Positions 1-5,750 of a DNA stretch of 10,063 nt are shown one piece after another. The notes beneath the pieces were generated by a model. That model made no database searches and was not told the origin of the DNA. It was given only the letters and a program-made list of their open reading frames with translations. The DNA is from Bathymodiolus azoricus thioautotrophic gill symbiont (GTDB lineage: Bacteria > Pseudomonadota > Gammaproteobacteria > PS1 > Pseudothioglobaceae). The DNA is taken from NCBI RefSeq assembly GCF_001298715.1, contig NZ_CDSC02000460.1, forward strand, positions 1-10,063, given 5' to 3'. Every line of letters starts with the position of its first letter. The first letter of the stretch is position 1. Made by a program: the position numbers and the translations under genes.

Positions 1-55
1 CATGATCATGGTCATGAGTGTGTTCGGTTTCGTTACATCCACATACTGTGCACAT
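1..55 (-). CDS. hypB: HypB, nickel/GTPase hydrogenase maturation factor (N-terminus only)
   Basis: Only the first 18 codons are inside the window; the gene runs off the left edge. They begin MCTVCGC and continue into alternating His/Asp/Thr residues (HTHDHDH). The CxxCGC motif at residues 2-7 is the high-affinity N-terminal metal site known from HypB, and the following histidine-rich stretch is the nickel-storage segment seen in many HypB proteins. HypB is a cytoplasmic GTPase that works with HypA to deliver nickel to the hydrogenase large subunit. The start is supported by an AAGGAGT ribosome-binding site at 62-68, six bases upstream, which overlaps the hypA stop codon. The GTPase domain cannot be seen here, so identification rests on the motif and on its place directly after hypA. 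Confidence 0.85.
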   Translation of the reverse strand, partial: MCTVCGCNETEHTHDHDH

Positions 56-59
56 ATTA

Positions 60-404
60 TTACTCCTTAATTGATATTTGTTTAATTTTTAACTCTTCAC
101 CACCTGTTACAGTTAATTGGCTGGAGTTACATAGTGGGCAAGCGTCGTATCTTTGTTTGACCACCACTGTTTTATCACAACTAAAACACCAAGCATTTGC
201 CTGCGTTTGTATAATTTCTAACTGAGCACCATTCGCAATAGTACCACGAATTGCCACATCAAAACTAAATTCTAAAGCGTTAACTTCCACTCCTGAAAAA
301 GGTCCTATTTCTAACCAAACCTTATTAATAGCTTTATAGTTATTTGCTTTTGCACTGGCTTCTAGGGACTCAACAATACTCATGCAGATACTCATTTCAT
401 GCAT
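60..404 (-). CDS. hypA: HypA, hydrogenase nickel-insertion protein
   Basis: This 114-residue protein has the length and landmarks of the HypA/HybF family. It starts MHE, where His2 is the family's nickel ligand, and carries a zinc site made of two CxxC pairs (C73/C76 in CFSC and C89/C92 in CPLC). HypA acts in the cytoplasm with HypB to hand nickel to the apo large subunit (HupL). The MHE start is chosen because the N-terminal Met-His must be exposed for nickel binding; a downstream Met4 would lose it. The start overlaps the end of hupK by 8 bp (ATGCATGA), so the two are probably translationally coupled, and hypB starts 4 bp after its stop. Whether it also serves another nickel enzyme cannot be judged from this window. 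Confidence 0.95.
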   Translation of the reverse strand: MHEMSICMSIVESLEASAKANNYKAINKVWLEIGPFSGVEVNALEFSFDVAIRGTIANGAQLEIIQTQANAWCFSCDKTVVVKQRYDACPLCNSSQLTVTGGEELKIKQISIKE

Positions 405-1569
405 TGTTAATCTCTATTGTATAGCCAACACAAGGATCAATAGCATTAGTTAACAATGTTATTTTATTAACTAAGTCCTGTTTATTTTGAAAATCAAGGG
501 ATTGAATCATTTGCTTTAAAACGCCTTGAGGATGAAAATTCCATTGCGTTGGTGAAAGTATCCGATAACTCTTAATTTCTTCGCCTTGAATTGTTAAAGA
601 GTGCATTAATTTTCCACGTGCTGCCTCTACCTCAACAACAGCTGTATTAACGACAGTAGAGGTGTTAATATCATAATGAATATCCTCAGAATAAAGGTTC
701 ACATAGTTGTGCTTAACCCCCTTCAACAACTCAAATATTTCCAGCAGTTGAGAGGCATATCTGCTTAACACGCCATTGCCATATTTTGCAGATAATTTCT
801 GTATTAATGGATGTTTTTTTTGTCTGCTATATGGTGTAGTTTCATAGCAAATATTTTTATAAGTAGGCTGACCAATAAACCCATCATCATTAAGCAATGT
901 TATTATTTCTTCTGTTGTTATATTTGGCAAAAATAAAGAATCAACGCTACCTAAGCCACTTGATTGAGATTGCTGTATATTGTGTAAAAATAGGGCGCAG
1001 TCGCTACTTTGGGTTTTTATCCAATATTCAAAATTTTCACTATTGGAAAGTATTGTCTCTGAATGGAACTGTTCGCCAACAAGCTCAAGCATTAGTTGTT
1101 GCTCTAATTTTGCAACTAAAGAATTAATGCCACTAAAAGGTTGTAGTGTTTTTTTTTCTAACGATAAAGGGTTGCCTGTTAGAAATAAAGTGGTATTTAT
1201 TTCTCTAAGCGTAGCAAATAAATCAACAATATTTTTATTTATTTTATTACTATCATCAATACGCCATTTTGTTGCAATACTAAAACAATGCTCCCTAATA
1301 GTCTCTAAATCTAACAGTAATTGACAGGCCATTATTTCATTTTTGCTCAAAGAAATCACCTTGCATTTATCCAAAAGGTGTAAAAATGCAAATCTGTGTG
1401 CAGTATTACATAATTGATACAAAGCATCGAGTGTTGTTGCGACTTTTTGAATAGACTGTCCTGCAAATAATTGAGTGATATGTAGGGGGCGAGAAGAGCT
1501 AATTAAAACTTTTTTAATATCAGAGGCCTCTATAACAACTTTGATTACAATTTTTCCTTCAATTGACAT
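397..1569 (-). CDS. hupK: HupK, large-subunit-like hydrogenase assembly protein
   Basis: This 390-residue protein resembles a degenerate [NiFe]-hydrogenase large subunit. Around residues 50-58 the segment LYQLCNTAH stands where HupL has its first CxxC nickel motif, but only one cysteine (C54) and the histidine remain. Near the C-terminus DPCVGY (378-383) echoes the HupL DPCxxC motif with one cysteine (C380) and no cleavable tail. HupK proteins are thought to act as scaffolds while the Fe(CN)2CO unit is prepared for HupL; that role is family knowledge, not shown here. The start codon shares one base with the hupJ stop (TAATG) and there is no strong Shine-Dalgarno sequence, so coupling to hupJ is likely. 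The middle of the protein is poorly conserved, so the family call rests on the two motif regions and on gene order. Confidence 0.85.
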   Translation of the reverse strand: MSIEGKIVIKVVIEASDIKKVLISSSRPLHITQLFAGQSIQKVATTLDALYQLCNTAHRFAFLHLLDKCKVISLSKNEIMACQLLLDLETIREHCFSIATKWRIDDSNKINKNIVDLFATLREINTTLFLTGNPLSLEKKTLQPFSGINSLVAKLEQQLMLELVGEQFHSETILSNSENFEYWIKTQSSDCALFLHNIQQSQSSGLGSVDSLFLPNITTEEIITLLNDDGFIGQPTYKNICYETTPYSRQKKHPLIQKLSAKYGNGVLSRYASQLLEIFELLKGVKHNYVNLYSEDIHYDINTSTVVNTAVVEVEAARGKLMHSLTIQGEEIKSYRILSPTQWNFHPQGVLKQMIQSLDFQNKQDLVNKITLLTNAIDPCVGYTIEINNA

Positions 1570-2105
1570 TATAAAACTTGTGTATTGTTTTTATTCCCAC
1601 GAAGAAAATCTCTTCTTGAGGTAACCTTACTTAAGGTCTCATCGTCCTTAATTTTTTGTACTAGCGCTTTCTTATCCTTTTCTGCTTTCTTGAATTCATC
1701 ATTTTGCAATAATTGTCCCATCACTGCAGTAGCAGTCTCAACTGCTTGAGTCTGGGTTTTAAATTCAAACATAGGCGAAAACAATGAACAAGTTAAATAA
1801 ACACCAAATTCATCATCTAATTGAGTTAAAAAAGAATATTCACCATCTGGAAACAATATGTTGGCAGTTTTCCCTACCCTAATTTTTTGTTGCATAATGC
1901 CATTTGGCAGTAGAACAATATTCATAAACCAAGGTGTGATTAATACTCCGACTTTAGAGGCTTGCTTACCGCTTTCTTCTCCCCAGTTAACAAAACCCAC
2001 TACTTCAACTTTAAGTTTATTGTTAACAATCGGAATGTCTTTCATTTTGTGCTTATACACATATTGATAATGACTTTTTAAACACTCAATATTGCTACCA
2101 TTCAT
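1569..2105 (-). CDS. hupJ: HupJ, HybE-family hydrogenase assembly chaperone
   Basis: The 178-residue protein contains the block GVLITPWFMNIVLLP (about residues 53-67), characteristic of the HupJ/HybE family of [NiFe]-hydrogenase assembly chaperones. A second conserved stretch around GEYSFL and a cysteine-containing SLFSPMFEF segment follow in the middle. HybE-type proteins bind the precursor subunits in the cytoplasm and are proposed to delay Tat export until cofactors are in place. The extreme C-terminus has SRRDFLRG (163-170), which looks like a Tat twin-arginine motif but lies at the wrong end for a signal peptide. The rubredoxin that is fused to HupJ in some species is here the separate gene just upstream (hupI). 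No clear ribosome-binding site is visible before the ATG; 8 bp separate it from hupI. Confidence 0.88.
   Translation of the reverse strand: MNGSNIECLKSHYQYVYKHKMKDIPIVNNKLKVEVVGFVNWGEESGKQASKVGVLITPWFMNIVLLPNGIMQQKIRVGKTANILFPDGEYSFLTQLDDEFGVYLTCSLFSPMFEFKTQTQAVETATAVMGQLLQNDEFKKAEKDKKALVQKIKDDETLSKVTSRRDFLRGNKNNTQVL
1596..1619 (-). other. Tat-like SRRDFLRG motif at the C-terminus of HupJ
   Basis: These codons encode Ser-Arg-Arg-Asp-Phe-Leu-Arg-Gly at residues 163-170 of 178. The motif parallels SRRSFIK in the HupS signal peptide (residues 28-34). It is not followed by a hydrophobic segment, so it is not an export signal. It could be mimicry that lets the chaperone contact Tat components or a Tat proofreading partner. 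I believe similar tails occur in other HybE-family proteins, but could not check this. Confidence 0.6.
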
Positions 2106-2113
2106 TTTAATAA

Positions 2114-2341
2114 CTATAAAATATCATTTCTATCGATAACCATAAACTGATCCATAAAACCATCACAATTTGGACAATGCCAATGCCCTGGTAATTGAGT
2201 AAATGGCGTGTTAGCTGCTATCTGCCAATAATCATCCCCCTCTTCAGGTTTGTAAACATGATGACAAATTTTGCACTCCATGCAAGCATCATCGGCAATT
2301 TTCTCCTCATCTCCTAGATAACTGCCTTCAAAAGTTTTCAC
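2114..2341 (-). CDS. hupI: HupI, rubredoxin-type hydrogenase accessory protein
   Basis: This 75-residue protein is a rubredoxin. C23/C26 (CKIC) and C56/C59 (CPNC) would bind one iron, and the intervening segment has the family's GD...W.IA..TPF..LP..W pattern. HupI/HoxR rubredoxins in hydrogenase operons are needed for assembly of the small-subunit iron-sulfur clusters when oxygen is present, which fits the oxygen-tolerant type predicted for HupS. The start is GTG, embedded in a GTGA overlap with the hupH stop codon, with no strong Shine-Dalgarno sequence, so translation probably depends on ribosomes finishing hupH. The next in-frame ATG (Met22) would leave only one residue ahead of the first cysteine pair, so the GTG start is preferred. 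An 8 bp gap follows before hupJ. Confidence 0.95.
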   Translation of the reverse strand: MKTFEGSYLGDEEKIADDACMECKICHHVYKPEEGDDYWQIAANTPFTQLPGHWHCPNCDGFMDQFMVIDRNDIL

Positions 2342-3207
2342 AATTCGTCAGTAAACTCTTTTAAGCGTTCAGTGCTTGATTCTATATCTTCTTGTGCAGC
2401 ACAAGCAACAATAGGTATGTCAACTACCTCAATAGTGCTGAGTATTTCATTGTCAGTAGAGTTAAAATATTTCACCCACCAAATAGCAGAAACACCGGTT
2501 GAAGTAATACGACAATTACCATAACCTCTTGACAAGATAACAGTATCACCCAAACCTAAAACATTATTAATAGAGATTAAGTCATCTTCTGTGTGAGGCA
2601 ACAATGTTAAATTAATAGCTTCTAAAGAAGTTTTTAAATTACCATGTTCTTCTCTTTTTTCTTTTAATTCAGTCAAAATTGCGGGTGCGTTAATGACATT
2701 TTCTGGCAATAAGGCGCTATTAAATATAACTTTACTAGAGTTTTTTTGATTAAGCATAACAATCGCCTCTGGGATATCACCCACTTCAATACAGTCACTA
2801 ACAAGATTATTATCGTTATCAATAATAGTGATTCGCCAAACGCCTGTAAAAATTGACTCTTGAATGTTTACTATTTGTTCTTTTTGATTGATAATTGCAC
2901 TCACTTCCCCCTCGCCTAGCAGGGTATTAAGGTACGCTAAATTATTTTCATCCAAACCATGGACAACAAAAGACAGATTAGGGTTGTCAATTTTATAATT
3001 AAGCATTTGAAAATGAATGCGTTCTAAAAATTCTTTACACTGAGATAAGTCTTGACTTTCATCCCATTCATAAATTTTACTATTTACATCAAAGGTAGAC
3101 ATTTCTGTCGGCATTTCCATATATTCTAATTTATCTTCTTCCGATATAGTTTGTGAACCAGCACCTAAAAAATTTGCTGGAATTGGTGGAATAGGGATTG
3201 ATGACAT
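2338..3207 (-). CDS. hupH: HupH, HyaF-family hydrogenase maturation protein
   Basis: The protein has 289 residues, close to HyaF/HupH family size. The N-terminal region contains the family hallmark G.GSQ...(E/D)..LEYMEMP.EM.TF (about residues 16-39). The C-terminal half has GYGNCRITSTGVSAIWWVKYFN and then VVDIPIVACAAQEDIESSTERL, again typical of HupH. HupH is a cytoplasmic accessory protein for assembly of the small subunit and its iron-sulfur clusters; its biochemical activity is not well defined in the family. A strong AAGGAG site lies 7 bp before the ATG, in a 13 bp gap after hupG. The 3' end overlaps the hupI GTG start by 4 bp. No signal peptide or membrane segment is visible. Confidence 0.92.
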   Translation of the reverse strand: MSSIPIPPIPANFLGAGSQTISEEDKLEYMEMPTEMSTFDVNSKIYEWDESQDLSQCKEFLERIHFQMLNYKIDNPNLSFVVHGLDENNLAYLNTLLGEGEVSAIINQKEQIVNIQESIFTGVWRITIIDNDNNLVSDCIEVGDIPEAIVMLNQKNSSKVIFNSALLPENVINAPAILTELKEKREEHGNLKTSLEAINLTLLPHTEDDLISINNVLGLGDTVILSRGYGNCRITSTGVSAIWWVKYFNSTDNEILSTIEVVDIPIVACAAQEDIESSTERLKEFTDEL

Positions 3208-3220
3208 TTTTAAACTCCTT

Positions 3221-3631
3221 CTAATTTTGTTTTAAAGCTATTTTAATGGGTGGTGTTGTTGGTTCTGATAATAACAGTTTTTGTATTGTATTGATATAAT
3301 CATCCCAGTCTTGCACCTTGGAAATGGCACCTAAATAATTTCCATCTTTAAAAAACACCAAAGAAGGCCAGGTGGTAAAACCATAATTTCGCTGAACTTT
3401 CATTTCGTCATCGCGACTAATAATAGCGGGAACAATTGCATGTTTAAAAGCTACCATCAATTCTGGCAATATGACAGCAACATCTAAACTTTCTGGAAAA
3501 AGTTTAGCGTCATTGCAAAAAAATAAAACACTATGACGGTGCTTACCGATAAAAGCGTTGACATCGTCTGCCAATAAAAGCGGATATTGATTTTTATCGA
3601 TAAGTTGCTGTATTAGTTCTGGAAACATCAT
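3221..3631 (-). CDS. hupG: HupG, HyaE-like thioredoxin-fold chaperone
   Basis: This 136-residue protein has the layout of the HyaE/HupG family, a thioredoxin fold without a redox centre. VLFFCNDAKLFPESLDVAVILPEL (about 35-58) occupies the place of the thioredoxin active-site strand and helix, but there is no CxxC and only one cysteine in the protein (C39). YGFTTWPSLVFFKDG (83-97) corresponds to the cis-proline loop and the following strand of thioredoxins. In E. coli HyaE binds the Tat signal peptide of the hydrogenase small subunit, so this protein probably guards the HupS precursor before export. It begins with an ATGA overlap with the end of hupF, a sign of coupled translation, and lies between two other maturation genes. 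Confidence 0.9.
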   Translation of the reverse strand: MMFPELIQQLIDKNQYPLLLADDVNAFIGKHRHSVLFFCNDAKLFPESLDVAVILPELMVAFKHAIVPAIISRDDEMKVQRNYGFTTWPSLVFFKDGNYLGAISKVQDWDDYINTIQKLLLSEPTTPPIKIALKQN

Positions 3632-3939
3632 TGTTTGTCCTCGGGTAAAAAAGGGTTAATAGGTGTTCGATCAATTAAATCACCAAATAAAGCGTGTATT
3701 CGCTCGCTCTCATCACTATACATCGCCAAACTGACTGCCTTTAAAGCATTATCAATTTCTTTGGCTCTGTCAGTAGAAATAACCTCTCTGGCAGCATCAA
3801 TAAAAACCAACACCCAAGTACCTGTCATTTGTGGTCCAACCAATTGCATATTAATGGTTTTATTAACCCCATTATCTTGACAAGTCGCAAAAGTATCGCT
3901 CATAGAATCCACAACCTGCATAGGAATACCAATACACAT
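3628..3939 (-). CDS. hupF: HupF, HypC-family chaperone for HupL
   Basis: The 103-residue protein begins MCIGIPMQV. The N-terminal Met-Cys (Cys2) is the defining functional residue of HypC chaperones, which carry the Fe(CN)2CO group to the large subunit and keep it open for nickel. It is longer than a typical HypC (about 75-95 residues) and ends with ALFGDLIDRTPINPFLPED, a tail that marks the HupF subgroup. HupF is known to assist or protect HupL during aerobic growth and works beside a separate HypC. A second HypC would be expected in the hyp genes beyond hypB, outside the window. A GAGGGG site lies just ahead of the ATG inside the end of hupD, with a 3 bp intergenic gap. It overlaps hupG by 4 bp. 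Confidence 0.93.
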   Translation of the reverse strand: MCIGIPMQVVDSMSDTFATCQDNGVNKTINMQLVGPQMTGTWVLVFIDAAREVISTDRAKEIDNALKAVSLAMYSDESERIHALFGDLIDRTPINPFLPEDKQ

Positions 3940-3942
3940 TAT

Positions 3943-4635
3943 TTACCCCTCAAAGTGCTTGCGACCATCCACAAAGACATTAGTGTGGCAAGTATTATCA
4001 ATCAATTCTTCTTCTCGCTGTTCAAAAGCATTGTCCATTAACACCCGGGCATCTCCTTTTCTGCACGCTATTGCTTCAGGTGGTCGATTCACTTCATAAT
4101 CATCCATAGCAATTGTTGGACTGTTGACGCCCTCACATTCAGCAAGCGGCGTCACACGCTTTTTGTAAGTAACACCATAACTATCAAGATATTTCAAACA
4201 TTCATTAATTGCTGGTTGAATTTGCACTTTAACTTCATCACGCAAACTACCGCCAAAATCCTCTAATTGCACAGGTTGAACGCCAATTAAAAATATATGA
4301 TCTGGTGTTTCCCCTGTTAATTCAGCGGTAGATAGTACTTCTTGAAAGCCTGTTTGATGTAGACTCATTTTTTTAGCACCCATAAATTTAGGGACATCTT
4401 CATCATGAATAAGTTTCATCGTGCCAGGTTTTAAACCATAATCAATTGCATCAAAAACAATCAATAAATCACATTCTTGTACATGTTGAATTAAATACAA
4501 CCCCAGTGTGCCACCATCCATTAATTTAACTTCATCATTAAATTCGTATTGCTGATTGATTGCCTCAACTGTGCGCACACCAAAACCCTCATCAGCCCAC
4601 AATATATTGCCAACACCTAATATTAAAACTTTCAT
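3943..4635 (-). CDS. hupD: HupD, [NiFe]-hydrogenase maturation endopeptidase
   Basis: This is a HybD/HupD-family protease that removes the C-terminal peptide of HupL after nickel insertion. The start MKVLILGVGNILWADEGFGV is the family signature, and the three nickel-sensing ligands known from HybD (E16, D62, H93) are all present at exactly those positions (DEGFG, FDAID, SLHQTG). The GVQP and LEDFGGSLR segments near 118-132 are also typical. The core ends around residue 155, followed by a tail with ACRKGDARVL at 190-199. About 30 further residues follow, rich in acidic groups and with one Cys-His pair (C216, H217); at 230 residues the protein exceeds the usual 160-205. An AAAGG site precedes the ATG. 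It is separated from hupC by 74 bp, the widest gap in the operon. Confidence 0.96.
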   Translation of the reverse strand: MKVLILGVGNILWADEGFGVRTVEAINQQYEFNDEVKLMDGGTLGLYLIQHVQECDLLIVFDAIDYGLKPGTMKLIHDEDVPKFMGAKKMSLHQTGFQEVLSTAELTGETPDHIFLIGVQPVQLEDFGGSLRDEVKVQIQPAINECLKYLDSYGVTYKKRVTPLAECEGVNSPTIAMDDYEVNRPPEAIACRKGDARVLMDNAFEQREEELIDNTCHTNVFVDGRKHFEG

Positions 4636-4656
4636 TTTTTACCTTTTTTATATAGA

Positions 4657-4686
4657 TAAAAAGAGCTCCAAATGACACTCTTTTTA
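4657..4686 (-). terminator. Weak hairpin with A/T arms between hupC and hupD
   Basis: A perfect 9 bp inverted repeat (TAAAAAGAG at 4657-4665, CTCTTTTTA at 4678-4686) encloses a 12-base loop. Read in the direction of the operon, the downstream arm ends in five U residues, as in an intrinsic terminator, but the stem has only two G-C pairs and would be weak. It lies in the only sizeable gap of the operon, between the structural genes and the maturation genes. It could be a leaky attenuator or an mRNA processing/stability element that lowers expression of hupD and the genes beyond. It could also be chance symmetry in AT-rich spacer. Confidence 0.35.
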
Positions 4687-4709
4687 CTAAAAAAATTAAA
4701 ATAAAATGA

Positions 4710-5441
4710 CTATCTTCGATCGTCTTTCCAAGTTCTCCAGCCATTAATCATTGTACTAACTAACGATTGCCTTGACATTACATCTTCTCTAATAGCGGCA
4801 TAAATATGAATCATAACGAATGTCAAAATAAACCACATGCCCAAGTGATGCCAAGTATGCACATCCTGACTTTGTCCAAAGAGTGGAATCAGCCACCCAG
4901 CAAAGGCAGTATACCACCAGCTATCCATTCCTTGACCTTCTGCATACAATGCAAATCCAGTAAAAATCATAAAGATAGATCCTGTAACAAACATTAAAAA
5001 CATAAACAGTGATGCCATAGGATTGTGTCCCACATATTTTTTAGGCTCTTTTTCTAAGAAGGCATACCAGCGCAACTCATGCAACACCTCTTTCCACCAA
5101 GATATTTGAAACAATGGTGGCACGAAAAGCTGTTTGGCATGTCCATTCCCTACAAATGCCCAATACACCCTACCAATCATACCAATGGCAAACACATAAG
5201 CCGCCACAAAATGGAAAAAGCGAATATAGCCCATAACATAAAAATCACTTGCTTCACCTGACATGCTAGGCAATGGGGAGCCGATAAAATAACCCGTCAA
5301 CGCCAAAACAGTAATAGCACCTGCATTAACCCAATGCCACAAACGCACAGGCGCTTCATATACATAAACTGCCTCTACGGTTGATTCAATACCTGATGAT
5401 TCTAAGTCACCAATAGCCGAACTCATCTTTTTTGTACTCAT
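4710..5441 (-). CDS. hupC: HupC, di-haem cytochrome b subunit of uptake hydrogenase
   Basis: The 243-residue membrane protein belongs to the HupC/HyaC/HydC cytochrome b family that anchors HupSL and passes electrons to the quinone pool. Four hydrophobic helices are visible, at about 38-54, 72-97, 144-166 and 200-217. Candidate haem ligands are H36 (RLWHWVNA), H77 (RFFHFVA), H198 (HTWHH) and H212 (MIHIY). The 14-residue spacing of the last two matches the spacing I recall for the Wolinella HydC ligands. The N-terminus has about 25 polar residues before the conserved VYVYEAPVRLWHW block. An AAAGGGG site precedes the ATG by 6-7 bases. A small membrane-protein gene is inserted between hupL and hupC, and the 3' side is followed by a spacer with a hairpin. 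Confidence 0.96.
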   Translation of the reverse strand: MSTKKMSSAIGDLESSGIESTVEAVYVYEAPVRLWHWVNAGAITVLALTGYFIGSPLPSMSGEASDFYVMGYIRFFHFVAAYVFAIGMIGRVYWAFVGNGHAKQLFVPPLFQISWWKEVLHELRWYAFLEKEPKKYVGHNPMASLFMFLMFVTGSIFMIFTGFALYAEGQGMDSWWYTAFAGWLIPLFGQSQDVHTWHHLGMWFILTFVMIHIYAAIREDVMSRQSLVSTMINGWRTWKDDRR

Positions 5442-5464
5442 AATCTACCCCTTTAAATAAAAGT

Positions 5465-5737
5465 TTATGACAATAAAAGACCTACACCCAATATTGAACT
5501 CATAAGGCCTAATACCATTAATATCGTTGATAAAATTTGCCTGCTATTACAAACAAGGACAGCGCTTACTATCAACACCGCACTCATTGCCAACATTGCA
5601 GCGATATGGTATGAGCTACTAAGATAGTGTTTCGCTACCTCAATAACACCCACAAGTTCAAATGGCGTATGCCCAGAATGAGCAATCGCAGTGACTGAAA
5701 ATAACAACGACATTGCAACTAATAATAATTTTTTCAT
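5465..5737 (-). CDS. Small secreted-type membrane protein in the hupE position
   Basis: This 90-residue protein is not firmly recognised. Residues 1-19 form a signal peptide (MKKLLLVAM..., cleavage predicted after Ala-Ile-Ala), leaving a mature protein that starts His-Ser-Gly-His. Two hydrophobic helices follow, at about 45-62 and 69-89, with one cysteine (C63) between them and histidines at 20, 23, 37 and 44. The mature start and the segment YHIAAMLAMSAVL recall HupE/UreJ nickel permeases, which begin H-x-GH and have HPxxGxDHxLAM. However, HupE has about 200 residues and six helices, and the full metal motif is absent here. Its position between hupL and hupC matches where hupE sits in some gammaproteobacterial clusters (Methylococcus, from memory). 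A strong AAGGAG site overlapping the hupL stop shows it is translated as part of the operon. It may be a reduced HupE or an extra subunit of the membrane complex. Confidence 0.85.
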   Translation of the reverse strand: MKKLLLVAMSLLFSVTAIAHSGHTPFELVGVIEVAKHYLSSSYHIAAMLAMSAVLIVSAVLVCNSRQILSTILMVLGLMSSILGVGLLLS

Positions 5738-5744
5738 TTTTATA

Positions 5745-5750
5745 CTCCTT
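5745..5750 (-). promoter_or_regulatory. Ribosome-binding site of the small membrane protein
   Basis: AAGGAG lies 7 bases before the ATG of the 90-residue gene, and its first two bases are the last two of the hupL TAA stop. This is one of the best Shine-Dalgarno matches in the operon and fixes the start of the small gene, which might otherwise be dismissed as spacer between hupL and hupC. Confidence 0.85.

Noticed and set aside
1..55. Short hypB as a possible truncated gene or pseudogene
   Set aside because: The reading frame is open up to the window edge and has a strong ribosome-binding site; the truncation is only the end of the supplied sequence.
980..1324. Plus-strand frame of 114 codons opposite hupK
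   Set aside because: No ribosome-binding site or recognisable domain; hupK on the other strand is continuous and placed in the operon.
4663..4668. GAGCTC palindrome in the hupC-hupD gap as an operator
   Set aside because: Six bases is too short to be meaningful; it is partly contained in the longer hairpin arm already listed.
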